Assembly (NCBI GenBank): GCA_031253625.1
Contig: JAIRVZ010000133.1
Span: 1 to 41,467 of the forward strand
DNA length: 41,467 nucleotides
Source of the DNA: Dysgonamonadaceae bacterium
GTDB lineage: Bacteria > Bacteroidota > Bacteroidia > Bacteroidales > Azobacteroidaceae
Direction: 5' to 3'
Position 1 is the first letter of the stretch; each line of letters begins with the position of its first letter. The notes below the pieces were generated by a model, which was not told the DNA's origin, ran no database searches, and saw only the letters and a program-made list of their open reading frames with translations. Positions 25,094 to 34,443 of this stretch are shown piece by piece. The position numbers were made by a program, and so were the translations under genes.

Positions 25094-26665
25094 TCAAAGA
25101 TAGTGAATAACTTGAAAGAGCGCAAGAAGAGAAAGAAGATATGCAAACAGAATTTTTTTATGGATGAAAAGCTTTATCAGCCAAAAACTTGCCAAATATA
25201 AAGAAATGGAGCCGCTTATGTCTAACTGTAAATCAGAAATGCAAGCGTAAGGTATTTTCGTAATCAATTCAACACCGGAAATAAATAATTGCAAAAGTGC
25301 TCTGAGCGGATATGTCATGAATTCGGGCAAAATCACAATATGAGAAAGCACCAAATAGATAAGGAGCATGGTTAACAAAATCCCAACCAAAGGAATAACA
25401 AACAAGTTCGTCAGCAAAAACACAACCGGAAACTGGTTGAAATAATAAATGGTCAATGGCATTGTTCCTATTTGAGCGGCTGTTGAAATAGTTATTGAAT
25501 TCCAAATATAGCGAATGATATAATTATTTGTGTAATATAGCTTTTGCAACAACGGATTAATTGAAATGATGGTAGCTACAGCTGAAAAACTCAGTTGAAA
25601 TCCTATGTCAAAAAGATACATGGGATTGTACAATAACATGAAGAAAGCGGTTGCGCTGACAATATTTAGCGAAAATGTTTTTTTTCCTGCAATTTCGGCT
25701 AATCCATAAAAAGACAACATAGTAGTTGCGCGAACGACCGAAGGTGTTAGTCCTGTGATAAATGCAAAAATCCACATTGCAGGTAAAACAATTAATTGTC
25801 GCAAGCATTTGTTCTTTTTTGAATTTCCAAAAAATCCGAATGGAAAAAGCAGTGCACCATACAAAATTCCGACGTGTAATCCGCTGACTGCCAATACATG
25901 TGCCCCACCTGTTATCGATAACGCTGTTCGCAAATCATTGTCCACACTACTTTTATCTCCGAATAATATACCGGATGCGATACTGAATTGTCTTTTATCG
26001 GGAACGATTTGTTCCAACAGTTGGAGTAAATGCCGTCGAAAATGTAACGCTTTTGACTGAATATCAGGAATGTATGAATGTGGTAGAGTAATTAATTCCC
26101 AATTATTCGATGCTGCATAACCGGAGCAAGCATACCCTTTAATCTTCTGATAATTGGCATATTGCGGAAGTTGATTGGGAGATGGCTCTTGTTTCTTGAA
26201 TTTGGTTTTAACGCAAAGATAATCTCCCGCTATCAAATTACCGGATAAACTATCTTGAGCTAAATATAAGATTGCTTTTCTGTTGACTTTTTCCTCTCCT
26301 TTTTCTGTTTCGATTGAATATATTTGAATGTTACACCGGTTGGAGCGAGCCTTTGGAACAGGGTCTTCCAAGATTTTCACTTTATAACGATATGATTGGG
26401 GAGGATAATTCCACTCGGTTTTGGCTAAAGACGAAAGCGTTAGCATACCGAAAAAAGCAAAAAGCAAACAGTTAATTCCTATTCCTGATAAATACCTGTA
26501 GGCGAATTGTCGTTTTAACAGATAAAAGCTTACGAAAGCTCCTAAACCCAAGATAAATGTTGTCAGATATAAATACGGAACATCGATATAATATGATGTA
26601 ACTATTCCGGCCACGCACGGAAGAATCAGCCTCAAGAAAGGCATTCTCAAAAAGGTCTTGTACAT
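25094..26665 (-). CDS. ComEC/Rec2-family DNA-uptake channel protein, short form
   Basis: 523 residues. An N-terminal pair of membrane helices and a DUF4131-like OB domain (about 60-190) are followed by the competence domain with GILFGDKSSVDNDLRTALSI and GGAHVLAVSGLHVGIL (about 225-265), GLTPSVVRATTMLS, and eight to ten further helices. It ends soon after the last helix, so the C-terminal metallo-beta-lactamase domain found in full ComEC is absent. ComEC moves single-stranded DNA across the inner membrane. Short forms occur in some Bacteroidota from recall; I see no frameshift to explain it. Confidence 0.85.
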   Translation of the reverse strand: MYKTFLRMPFLRLILPCVAGIVTSYYIDVPYLYLTTFILGLGAFVSFYLLKRQFAYRYLSGIGINCLLFAFFGMLTLSSLAKTEWNYPPQSYRYKVKILEDPVPKARSNRCNIQIYSIETEKGEEKVNRKAILYLAQDSLSGNLIAGDYLCVKTKFKKQEPSPNQLPQYANYQKIKGYACSGYAASNNWELITLPHSYIPDIQSKALHFRRHLLQLLEQIVPDKRQFSIASGILFGDKSSVDNDLRTALSITGGAHVLAVSGLHVGILYGALLFPFGFFGNSKKNKCLRQLIVLPAMWIFAFITGLTPSVVRATTMLSFYGLAEIAGKKTFSLNIVSATAFFMLLYNPMYLFDIGFQLSFSAVATIISINPLLQKLYYTNNYIIRYIWNSITISTAAQIGTMPLTIYYFNQFPVVFLLTNLFVIPLVGILLTMLLIYLVLSHIVILPEFMTYPLRALLQLFISGVELITKIPYACISDLQLDISGSISLYLASFWLIKLFIHKKILFAYLLSLLALFQVIHYL

Positions 26666-26691
26666 TTTATTTCGGTTAAAATTAAAACTTG

Positions 26692-26765
26692 AAACGCGGA
26701 TAATGCAGATTTACACGGATTTTAAAATTTCTATCTGCGAAAATCCGCGTTATCTGCGTTATCTT
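26692..26765. repeat. Nested palindromic intergenic repeat
   Basis: An outer imperfect inverted repeat (GATAATGCAGAT at 26699-26710 with ATCTGCGTTATC at 26752-26763, one mismatch) encloses an inner perfect one (CGGATTTT at 26716-26723 with AAAATCCG at 26740-26747). Sequences like 'atccgcgttatctgcgtt' are common dispersed repeats in many genomes. It fills the gap between rpe and comEC and contains no gene. Confidence 0.65.
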
Positions 26766-26769
26766 AGAG

Positions 26770-27420
26770 TTATAAATTTTTCAATTTCTTTATCGTTTCT
26801 AACGGATTGGCAGCATTAAAAACAAAGCTGCCTGTTACCAAAATATCTGCTCCGGCATCGACTAATGCTTTTCCTGTTTCCATATTGATGCCTCCATCGA
26901 CTTCAATCCATGTATTCAGGTTTTTCTGGAGAATCATGTTTTTCAGTCGAGATACTTTCTCGATGGAATGATTGATGAATTTTTGTCCTCCAAATCCGGG
27001 ATTAACGCTCATCAATAAAACCATGTCTATATCTTGGATAATATCTTCCAGTAATTCTATGGGAGTGTGGGGATTAAGCGTTACACCTGCTTTCATTCCC
27101 GATTCTTTGATTTCCCAAATAACGCGGTGCAGATGCATGCAAGCCTCATAATGCACATTCATCATGTATGCTCTCAATTTTTTTACTTCAGGAATAAATT
27201 TCTGCGGCTCTACAATCATCAGGTGAGCATCCAACGGCTTGGTGCAAATCTTTGCAGCTTGTTCCAAAACCGGAAATCCGAAAGAGATGTTAGGGACAAA
27301 AACACCGTCCATAATATCCAAATGTAACATATCTGCATCACTTTGATTTATCATCATCAGACTTTCTTCCAAATGAAGAAAATCAGCAGCTAAAAGTGAA
27401 GGTGCTATTTTACAAGGCAT
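26770..27420 (-). CDS. rpe: Ribulose-phosphate 3-epimerase
   Basis: 216 residues from the ATG at 27420. A TTG 27 bases further upstream is rejected because it would overlap the -7 promoter box TACTTTTG (plus 27445-27452). TIM-barrel signatures: KIAPSLLAADF, HLDIMDGVFVPN with metal-binding His and Asp, MSVNPGFGGQKFI and IEVDGGIN. It interconverts ribulose-5-phosphate and xylulose-5-phosphate in the pentose phosphate pathway. The comEC-nrnA-DUF4827-glmM order downstream is typical of Bacteroidales as I recall. Confidence 0.95.
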   Translation of the reverse strand: MPCKIAPSLLAADFLHLEESLMMINQSDADMLHLDIMDGVFVPNISFGFPVLEQAAKICTKPLDAHLMIVEPQKFIPEVKKLRAYMMNVHYEACMHLHRVIWEIKESGMKAGVTLNPHTPIELLEDIIQDIDMVLLMSVNPGFGGQKFINHSIEKVSRLKNMILQKNLNTWIEVDGGINMETGKALVDAGADILVTGSFVFNAANPLETIKKLKNL

Positions 27421-27444
27421 AATTTTGTTTGTTATTAAACTTTG

Positions 27445-27452
27445 CAAAAGTA
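27445..27452 (-). promoter_or_regulatory. -7 promoter box of rpe
   Basis: TACTTTTG on the minus strand fits TAnnTTTG. It lies 24 bases above the ATG at 27420 and within the short gap after glgB. Confidence 0.45.
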
Positions 27453-27474
27453 ATAATATTTAATGTAACGCGAG

Positions 27475-29487
27475 TTATTTTTCCTTTCTTTGTAAAACAA
27501 TCGCAGAACGAGCAGGCAGATATAGTTTCAGCCACTCTTTTTTCTCTTTTGTGTAAAGTGGGTCGGATTGAGTGAAGTGATTTTGTGATTCATCTATCAA
27601 TCCAAAACCGCCAAATGCAGGATTATCCGTATTTAAAACTACTTCGTATTCACCGGGGTTAGGCGTTAGGATTCCATAACCGGTAAATGATTGGGTAGGA
27701 TTGAAATTAAATACAAAAATCAAATCTTTGCGTTGAAAAGCTAATATTTGATCTCCACTATTATCCCACAACTTGATTATAGGTGTATTTTGAAAGTTTT
27801 TAATGTCGCGAATGAAATGAATCATGGCTTTATCAAATTTCCCTAAATACTCGTATTTCAAATTTTTATCATCTGCAAGATTCCACTGACGACGAGCATA
27901 TTTATACGACCATCCATTGCCTTGGCGGGGAAAATCAATCCATTCGGGATGTCCGAATTCATTACCCATAAAATTCAAATAACCACCGTTGATTGTCGAT
28001 GCCGTGATTAAACGAATCATTTTGTGCAAAGCCATTCCGCGGTCGACTACCATGTTTTGGTCATCTTTTTGCATGTGCCAATACATGGCTGCATCAATCA
28101 GCCAAAATATCAGCGTTTTATCTCCTACCAATGCTTGATCGTGACTTTCCGCATAACTGATTGTTTTTTCATCGGCTCTGCGATTAGTTGTTTCCCACCA
28201 AATTCCGGTAGTGCTCCACTCTTGGTCTTTCTTCTCTTTTAACGTTTTAATCCAATAATCAGGAATATTCATTGCCATGCGGTAGTCAAAACCATAGCCG
28301 CCATCTTCTATTTTGGCAGCCAAACCGGGCATTCCGCTCACTTCTTCGGCAATTGTAATGGCATGTTTGTTTACTTCGTGGATTAATTTATTTGCTAATG
28401 TTAAATAAACAATCGCATCGCTATCTTGATGTCCGTTGTAATAATCTCCATAATTGGAAAAACTTTCTTCCAAGCCATGACTGTAATAAAGCATAGAAGT
28501 TACACCATCGAAACGGAATCCGTCGAATTTGTATTCTTCTTGCCAAAATTTACAATTGGAAAGCAGGAAGTGCAACACTTCGCTTTTGCCATAATCGAAA
28601 CAAAGAGAATCCCAAGCTTTGTGATTTCGTCTTTCCGGTTCGGCATGAAAATATTGAGAGAAAGAACCATCGAATCGCCCAAGTCCTTCGGTTTCATTTT
28701 TAACTGCATGAGAATGAACAATATCCATAATGACGGCAATACCCATTTCGTGGGCGGCATCAATCAATTCTTTTAATTCTTCGGGCGTTCCGAAACGCGA
28801 AGATGCAGCAAAAAAATTAGAAACGTGATAACCAAACGAGCCATAATAAGGATGCTCCTGTATGGCCATAATTTGTATCGCATTGTAACCGTCGGCCGAT
28901 ATACGCGGCAAAACATTCTCCCTGAACTCTTTATATGTACCTACTTTTTCTTCTTCCGCTGCCATACCGATATGACATTCATAGATGAGTAGAGGCGAAG
29001 TGTTGGGTTTAAAGTTCTTTTTCTTGAACTGATAAGATTTTTCAGGATTCCAAACCTGTGCGCTGAATATATAAGTTTTATCATCTTGAACCACTCTTTG
29101 CACCCAAGCCGGAATACGTTCTCCCGAACCGTTTTCCCAATGCACCAACAGCTTATACAAGTCTTCATGATGTAGTGCATCTTCCGGTAAAGTGATTTCC
29201 CAAACACCGTTTTCCAGTCGGTGGAGCCTGTATTCTTCGGTTTCTTGCCAATTATTGAAAGTTCCTATTAAATATAGGCAAGTGGCATTGGGAGCCCATT
29301 CTCTGAAGACCCAGCCGTTTTTTACTTTGTGAAGACCGAAATATAAATATCCGGAGGCAAAATCACTTAAACTAATTTTTCCGTTTTGGGTCAATTGCTT
29401 TTCTTTTTCAAAACAGTAGTTATATCGACCCTCAATCGCGTTTTCGTATGGTTCTAACCATCTGTCGTTTTTTATCAGATTGAGCAT
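27475..29487 (-). CDS. glgB: 1,4-alpha-glucan branching enzyme (GH13)
   Basis: 670 residues. An N-terminal CBM48-like domain (about 55-140: FREWAPNATCLYLIGTFNNW) precedes the GH13 barrel: DIVHSH (255-260), nucleophile D327 in GFRFDGVTSM, acid/base E381 in IAEEVSGMP, and H449-D450 in AESHDQAL. A C-terminal beta domain follows. The CBM48 start and EEVSGMP resemble the eukaryote-like branching enzymes. It makes alpha-1,6 branches in glycogen-type glucan. No other glycogen gene is in the window. It is 14 bases after the YhcH-type gene. Confidence 0.93.
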   Translation of the reverse strand: MLNLIKNDRWLEPYENAIEGRYNYCFEKEKQLTQNGKISLSDFASGYLYFGLHKVKNGWVFREWAPNATCLYLIGTFNNWQETEEYRLHRLENGVWEITLPEDALHHEDLYKLLVHWENGSGERIPAWVQRVVQDDKTYIFSAQVWNPEKSYQFKKKNFKPNTSPLLIYECHIGMAAEEEKVGTYKEFRENVLPRISADGYNAIQIMAIQEHPYYGSFGYHVSNFFAASSRFGTPEELKELIDAAHEMGIAVIMDIVHSHAVKNETEGLGRFDGSFSQYFHAEPERRNHKAWDSLCFDYGKSEVLHFLLSNCKFWQEEYKFDGFRFDGVTSMLYYSHGLEESFSNYGDYYNGHQDSDAIVYLTLANKLIHEVNKHAITIAEEVSGMPGLAAKIEDGGYGFDYRMAMNIPDYWIKTLKEKKDQEWSTTGIWWETTNRRADEKTISYAESHDQALVGDKTLIFWLIDAAMYWHMQKDDQNMVVDRGMALHKMIRLITASTINGGYLNFMGNEFGHPEWIDFPRQGNGWSYKYARRQWNLADDKNLKYEYLGKFDKAMIHFIRDIKNFQNTPIIKLWDNSGDQILAFQRKDLIFVFNFNPTQSFTGYGILTPNPGEYEVVLNTDNPAFGGFGLIDESQNHFTQSDPLYTKEKKEWLKLYLPARSAIVLQRKEK

Positions 29488-29501
29488 AATTATATTATCT
29501 C

Positions 29502-29948
29502 TTAATTTTTAACTTTAACAATTATTTTTCTAATAGTCCCTTCTCCCACACAAGGAGCGTGTCCGTCTTCGGGAAAGAAGATGACAAATTCTCCGGGTTG
29601 AAGGGTAAAATATGTCGTTGGAACATCATCGTAAAATTCGATGTCTTTTTCCTCATTGAAAGGAGCATTGAGAGATTTGCATTGAACGCGGTCTTTCCAT
29701 CCAAAAGATTCTGCATGAGAAATCGGCATTTGGATGTCGATGTATTTATTATGAACTTCTAGTTTAGCAGCATCTTTTGTTTTCAGATTGGTATCATTAA
29801 CCATAACAAACAAAACATCTCCATTTAGTTCAGTTTTCCTTGTCTCCAATTTCGAGAAATCTAATGATTTCAAATAATCAAATGCTTGCTTGAAATAAGG
29901 GCTCAAACTCTCAACACGAACTGAGTTTTTTAACGAATCTATAATCAT
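29502..29948 (-). CDS. YhcH/YjgK/YiaL (DUF386) family protein
   Basis: 148 residues from the ATG at 29948; a longer start at 29984 would run into the preceding peptidase gene, so the shorter is preferred. Cupin-like beta strands with conserved VHNKYIDIQMPI, FTLQPGEFVIFFPEDGHAP and IRKIIVKVK. Family members such as YiaL and YhcH are linked to sugar and sialic-acid metabolism and are thought to bind a metal through the His and Glu residues. Activity is not established here. It sits between a DPP5-like peptidase and glgB. Confidence 0.87.
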   Translation of the reverse strand: MIIDSLKNSVRVESLSPYFKQAFDYLKSLDFSKLETRKTELNGDVLFVMVNDTNLKTKDAAKLEVHNKYIDIQMPISHAESFGWKDRVQCKSLNAPFNEEKDIEFYDDVPTTYFTLQPGEFVIFFPEDGHAPCVGEGTIRKIIVKVKN

Positions 29949-29971
29949 AATATCAATGTTTTTTGTCAGTT

Positions 29972-32065
29972 TTATTTTAGCCATTCATCAAACCACCTGA
30001 AAAATTCTCTTTGAAAGAGGATGCCGTTTTGCGGCCGCGTAATCCAGTGGTTTTCATTGGGATAAATCAACATACGCGAAGGAATTCCACGAAGTTGCGC
30101 GGCATTGAATGCCATCATTCCTTGAGAGGCCAAAATCCGGAAATCCAATTCTCCGTGCGAAATCATAATCGGAGTATTCCAGTTTTGCACAAATCTGTGC
30201 GGTGAATTGGCATACGATTTTTGCGCGACTGCATTGTTTTTATCCCAAAACGGCCCGCCTAAATCCCAGTCGGCAAACCACATTTCTTCGGTTTCGAGAT
30301 ATTGCGATTCCAGATTGAATATCCCCGCATGAGAAAAGAATGCCTTGAAACGATTGTTGTGATTTCCGGCTAACCAATAAACCGAAAAACCTCCATAGCT
30401 GGCACCCGTACAACCTAATCTTGTTTCGTCGATAAAAGGTTCTTTAGACATTGCATCAATAGCAGAAAAATAGTCGCTCATATTTTGTCCGCCATAGTCT
30501 CCGCTGATTTGTTCCAACCATTCCTGGCCAAATCCGGGTAATCCCCGGCGATTGGGAGCAACAATGATGTAGCCGTTGGCTGCCATTATTTGCAGATTCC
30601 AACGATATGACCAAAATTGACTGACGGTATTTTGCGGCCCACCTTGGCAATATAATATGGCCGGATATTTTTTGTTGGCATCGAAATTGGGCGGATAAAC
30701 AATCCAAGTCAACATTTTTTTGTTGTCTGTTGTATTAATCCAACGTTCTTCAACCTTTCCCATAGTGAGTTGGTCGAGGATATGCTTGTTTTCGGTTGTT
30801 AATTGCTTTTCTTCTTTGGTAGCAATGTCGACAGAAAATATTTCTCTGGGAGAAGATAAAGATTGTCTCAAAGCATATAATTTTCCGTTTGAATAAGCAA
30901 CCGATACATAATCGTGCTGACCGGAAGTTAATGCCTTGATATTTTTGAATAAATCCACACTGAAAAGTTGTGTTTTAGCCTCTACGCAAGAAACAAAATA
31001 TAGATTTTGCGAGTTGAAATCCCAGCAAAAATCGTCCGCATTGTAATCAAAATTTTCTGTCAGATAAGTTTTTTCATTCGATTGCAAATCTATTACGAAC
31101 AAACGATTTTTGTCGGATTCGTAACCGTCTCTTTCCATGCTTAACCAAGCCATTTTTTGGCCGTCGGGCGAAAACGCGGGATTAGTATCATAACCCATCA
31201 TGCCTTCCGTAAGATTGATGGTGGTTTTTGTTTCGATGTCGTATAGATAAATATCCGAATTGGTAGAACGTGCATAATCAACTCCGATTTTCTTTTTACT
31301 GGAATAAGCGATTTTTTGTCCATCGGGATGCCAGTCAAATTGCTCGATTCCACTAAAAGGTTTCATCGGAGCCTCATAAGGTTCTCCTTCTAAAATATCT
31401 GTAATATTTTGCAACTCATTATTTTTATAATCAGCTACGAAAATATGCGGGATAGTTTCTACCCATTCGTTCCAATGTTTATACATAAGGTTGTTAACGA
31501 TTCGGCCGGTTGCTTTGGGCAAATCGGGATAGATGTCGCTGGTGCGATTTCCGGATTTAATCTCGGCAACAAATGCTATTTTTTGTTCGTTCGGAGAAAA
31601 TTTGAAACCATCGATTCCTTGTTCGAAAGAAGAAATTTGTTTGACCTTATTTCCATCGGCGTTCATTATGAAAATCTGCGTGTTTCCGTTTTCATCGGCT
31701 TTGAGGAATGCGATTTTTTTTCCGTTTTCAAGCCAAACGGCATTTGCCTCGCTTTTAGGTGTTTTTGTAATTTGCTTGTTATCAGAACCATCCGTGCTCA
31801 TGATAAAAAGCTCCGTATTGGTTTTATTTTCTTCTATACCAACGTATGTAACAGCATACAAGACTTTTTCGCCGTCAGAAGATAATACAGGAGAGCCAAC
31901 TCTACCAAAGCTGTATAAAACTTCCGGAGTCATGATTCCGTCGGTAATTGTTATGTTGCTTTTTCCGATTAAATTTTCAGTATTTTCATTATTTTCCGTT
32001 GACTGACAACAACTTGTTAAACCGAATACGGCCATAATTAAAAAGATAAATAAATTTGTTTTCAT
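29972..32065 (-). CDS. S9-family prolyl oligopeptidase-like lipoprotein (DPP5-like)
   Basis: 697 residues. Lipobox LTSC (Cys19) marks a lipoprotein. Residues 45-430 form a WD40-like beta-propeller with repeats such as PDGQKIAYSS and SPDGQKMAWLS. The C-terminal alpha/beta-hydrolase domain carries Ser556 in GASYGGF, Asp641 in HGELDFRI and His673 in NENHWITRP. Length and layout match the dipeptidyl-peptidase 5 group of Bacteroidota, which releases dipeptides in the periplasm. A -7 box TATATTTG (minus strand, plus 32089-32096) lies 23 bases above the ATG. Confidence 0.9.
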   Translation of the reverse strand: MKTNLFIFLIMAVFGLTSCCQSTENNENTENLIGKSNITITDGIMTPEVLYSFGRVGSPVLSSDGEKVLYAVTYVGIEENKTNTELFIMSTDGSDNKQITKTPKSEANAVWLENGKKIAFLKADENGNTQIFIMNADGNKVKQISSFEQGIDGFKFSPNEQKIAFVAEIKSGNRTSDIYPDLPKATGRIVNNLMYKHWNEWVETIPHIFVADYKNNELQNITDILEGEPYEAPMKPFSGIEQFDWHPDGQKIAYSSKKKIGVDYARSTNSDIYLYDIETKTTINLTEGMMGYDTNPAFSPDGQKMAWLSMERDGYESDKNRLFVIDLQSNEKTYLTENFDYNADDFCWDFNSQNLYFVSCVEAKTQLFSVDLFKNIKALTSGQHDYVSVAYSNGKLYALRQSLSSPREIFSVDIATKEEKQLTTENKHILDQLTMGKVEERWINTTDNKKMLTWIVYPPNFDANKKYPAILYCQGGPQNTVSQFWSYRWNLQIMAANGYIIVAPNRRGLPGFGQEWLEQISGDYGGQNMSDYFSAIDAMSKEPFIDETRLGCTGASYGGFSVYWLAGNHNNRFKAFFSHAGIFNLESQYLETEEMWFADWDLGGPFWDKNNAVAQKSYANSPHRFVQNWNTPIMISHGELDFRILASQGMMAFNAAQLRGIPSRMLIYPNENHWITRPQNGILFQREFFRWFDEWLK

Positions 32066-32088
32066 GGCAAATGCTAATTATGAAGGTA

Positions 32089-32096
32089 CAAATATA
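32089..32096 (-). promoter_or_regulatory. -7 promoter box of the S9 peptidase gene
   Basis: TATATTTG on the minus strand, an exact TAnnTTTG match; the -33 box is not clear. Confidence 0.4.
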
Positions 32097-32102
32097 GTGT
32101 TT

Positions 32103-33020
32103 TTATAGATATTTTGATTGGTCGAAATCCGCACAATAGCATAAATATCCTAATTTGTAAAGGTCAAAAATGAATAGGTTCGGATTTCTGCCGACTAAAT
32201 TTTTGTACATCAATTTCCTCGAAGGGATAAAAAAATACTTGCACAACTTATTCAAATGCCATTTTCTTAGTTTTTTTTCCACCCTCAGTATTTTACAAGA
32301 ATTGATAAAAACAGGGTCGCTGTTATACAAAGCATTGATTTTATGGTAACTTCTCAATCCTTCTTCAATTTTTGATAAAAATCTTTCGGAACTTTCTAAT
32401 CCCAAATGATAAAGAGGATTATCAATGTGGCTGATTGTTATATTTTTTTTCTTTAATTCGATTCCGAATAAAGTATCTTCATTTCCGTAGCCTTGTAGCC
32501 TTTCATCAAACCTTACTGTATCAAATATATCCCTGTCAATCAAAAAGTTGCAAGTCATAAAGCTATTGTTGGGATTCTTCGAGCGTATTTTTGCAGGGAT
32601 AGATTCTTTGTTGCTACCGACTTTCCAATGCAATAAATATTTTTTATCCTTGGGTTTTTCGGTAAAATATAAATGTCCTCCAGAACAGATACTTCCCGGA
32701 GTACAATATGTTAGATAATCTTTGATATAATCTTTTTTAGAAACTTTTGTGTCACAATCCATGAAAAGAATGTAAGGATACCGGGCTGTTTTGAATAATA
32801 AATTACGATTTCCGGTTCTTCCAAGATTTATTTCGGATTGCAAGTAATGAACATTTGAAAGTGTTGATAATAAACTGTTTTCTCTTCTAAAATTCTCGGC
32901 AGAAGCATCATCCGAAATAAGTATTTCGTATTCGATATTTAAATCCTTTGCCTCATTATGCAAAGATTTTACAAGCTCGGAGGCATCATAATTATATACC
33001 GGAATACAAATAGAAAGCAT
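32103..33020 (-). CDS. Family 2 glycosyltransferase
   Basis: 305 residues, GT-A fold: SICIPVYNYDASELVKSL at the N-terminus, ISDDAS (nucleotide site, about 35-40), NLGRTGNRN, and the DxD motif in LFMDCDTKVSK (about 91-95). A Glu-Asp pair near YGNEDTLFG (about 180) is the likely catalytic region. It would add a sugar to a surface polysaccharide or lipid-linked acceptor. It begins two bases after the stop of another glycosyltransferase gene, so the two act together. The acceptor and sugar cannot be read from the sequence. Confidence 0.87.
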   Translation of the reverse strand: MLSICIPVYNYDASELVKSLHNEAKDLNIEYEILISDDASAENFRRENSLLSTLSNVHYLQSEINLGRTGNRNLLFKTARYPYILFMDCDTKVSKKDYIKDYLTYCTPGSICSGGHLYFTEKPKDKKYLLHWKVGSNKESIPAKIRSKNPNNSFMTCNFLIDRDIFDTVRFDERLQGYGNEDTLFGIELKKKNITISHIDNPLYHLGLESSERFLSKIEEGLRSYHKINALYNSDPVFINSCKILRVEKKLRKWHLNKLCKYFFIPSRKLMYKNLVGRNPNLFIFDLYKLGYLCYCADFDQSKYL

Positions 33021-33022
33021 AA

Positions 33023-34273
33023 TTATTCGTTCGATTTTTCAATTAGAGATTCAAAGATACTAACAAATTGCTTTGCTTGTTCTTTTCTGGAAAATTGTTG
33101 AGCGATTTGTTGGTTTACTTTTTGATGCGTATAGCCGTTTTGTTTCCATTCGGCATATTTTTCCAAAATAATGTTTTCTACTTGTTCAACATTATCGGCA
33201 GCAATTCCCGATTGGGTTTCTTTGATGCTTTTCTCAAGACAATCCCCATCGTTTCTGATACACAAAATAGGCTTTTCTACTGCTAAATACTCGAAATATT
33301 TGGTTGTCATAATTCCTCGTGAGCCTGTTTCGTGTTTATTTGTAAGCAGTAATAAGATAGATGCATCGTGTAAAATATCCGGAATCGAAGAAGAACTTAC
33401 TCTATCAAAACAATCTATAAATTTTTCTATTTGATATTCCTTCGCTAATTTTTCGACAATTATTTTTGTTTTATCATCCGTATAGAATTGTATTCTACAA
33501 GATTCATCGGTAAGGAGCCCTTTTTTCGATAAGTTGCCGATTGCCTCAAACAACAATGTAGGATCTTCTAATTCCGTACTCATAATTCTTCCCGTGTATA
33601 CAATATTAAATGTTTGAGCCTGCTTTATTTTCGGGAAAAAGAATTCCGGAGCATAACCATTATATATTAAACCAACATGGTCGTTATATTTTTTCAATGT
33701 TTTTACATGAAATTCGGATACCGTAGTTATATAATCGGATTTCGGAATGGTTTTATTCCGTTGTCTTAAAATTTTCCAAGTTATTATGTTTGAAAAAGCA
33801 TCATTTAACCATTTGAAACGAGACAATTTTTTGCTTATATGCTCATTATCAGGGAATTGCTCAACAATATCCCTCAAATCCATAACGATTGGCAACTTAT
33901 TTCGCTTACTCAACTGATAAGCCGCTTTCATGGGGAAAGTACGGTAAGCACTTGAGAGAATAAGTGATATATCATGCTTTTTTATTTGTTTTTGAGCCAC
34001 CTTCTTGATAATAAAATCTTTATAATCGAAAAAAAAGTCGGCAAGAAAAACGAAAGTATATCTTACTTTTTGAATAAATTTATTCTTTGATTGATAATAA
34101 TTTACATGAGTTGCATCTTTGTTTTTTGCCAACTCATTATAAATTTGTTCTTGATGGAATTCCGTAACGATTACTGGTTCCCACCCATACAGAGGAAGGT
34201 ATTTACATAAATATCCCATTCTCGGAGCAAAAGCCGGTGGAAATGTATCGCAGATTATCAGTACTTTTTTCAT
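33023..34273 (-). CDS. GT-B fold glycosyltransferase (family 4-like)
   Basis: 416 residues from the ATG at 34273; a start 51 bases further upstream adds an atypical hydrophobic leader before KKVLIICDTFPPAFAPRMG, the true N-terminal Rossmann strand. The C-terminal domain has NIVYTGRIMST (about 230), a DASILLLLTNKHETGSRGIM loop and the KYFEYLAVEKPILCI helix holding the nucleotide-sugar Glu. It probably acts in cell-surface glycan assembly with the adjacent GT2. Cytoplasmic, membrane-associated action is inferred from family. Confidence 0.85.
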   Translation of the reverse strand: MKKVLIICDTFPPAFAPRMGYLCKYLPLYGWEPVIVTEFHQEQIYNELAKNKDATHVNYYQSKNKFIQKVRYTFVFLADFFFDYKDFIIKKVAQKQIKKHDISLILSSAYRTFPMKAAYQLSKRNKLPIVMDLRDIVEQFPDNEHISKKLSRFKWLNDAFSNIITWKILRQRNKTIPKSDYITTVSEFHVKTLKKYNDHVGLIYNGYAPEFFFPKIKQAQTFNIVYTGRIMSTELEDPTLLFEAIGNLSKKGLLTDESCRIQFYTDDKTKIIVEKLAKEYQIEKFIDCFDRVSSSSIPDILHDASILLLLTNKHETGSRGIMTTKYFEYLAVEKPILCIRNDGDCLEKSIKETQSGIAADNVEQVENIILEKYAEWKQNGYTHQKVNQQIAQQFSRKEQAKQFVSIFESLIEKSNE

Positions 34274-34407
34274 TCGGTTGATAAAGAAAATATCGACGGT
34301 AAAATTAACTAAAATAACATACAAACAGTGCTCTTAGTGCAAAATTCAGTATAAATAATGCGCCAATTGTTAAATAAAGTTATTTTGAAGAAATTTATGT
34401 TCGAAAA

Positions 34408-34425
34408 TTATGTTTTATAACATAA
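34408..34425. promoter_or_regulatory. Operator-like inverted repeat over small-RNA promoter A
   Basis: TTATGTT, four bases, AACATAA: a perfect 7-bp inverted repeat that overlaps the -33 region of the promoter at 34409-34440. It is a candidate repressor site. Confidence 0.35.
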
Positions 34426-34440
34426 AATCCATTACTTTTG
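34409..34440 (+). promoter_or_regulatory. Promoter A, upstream of small RNA A
   Basis: TATG (34409-34412, one mismatch to TTTG), a 20-base spacer and TACTTTTG (34433-34440, exact TAnnTTTG). Confidence 0.55.
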
Positions 34441-34443
34441 TAC

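Noticed and set aside
26692..26765. Riboswitch upstream of comEC
   Set aside because: The structure is palindromic DNA like a dispersed repeat; no known riboswitch core was seen.
27421..27447. TTG start extending rpe upstream
   Set aside because: It overlaps the -7 promoter box, and the ATG at 27420 gives the normal N-terminus.
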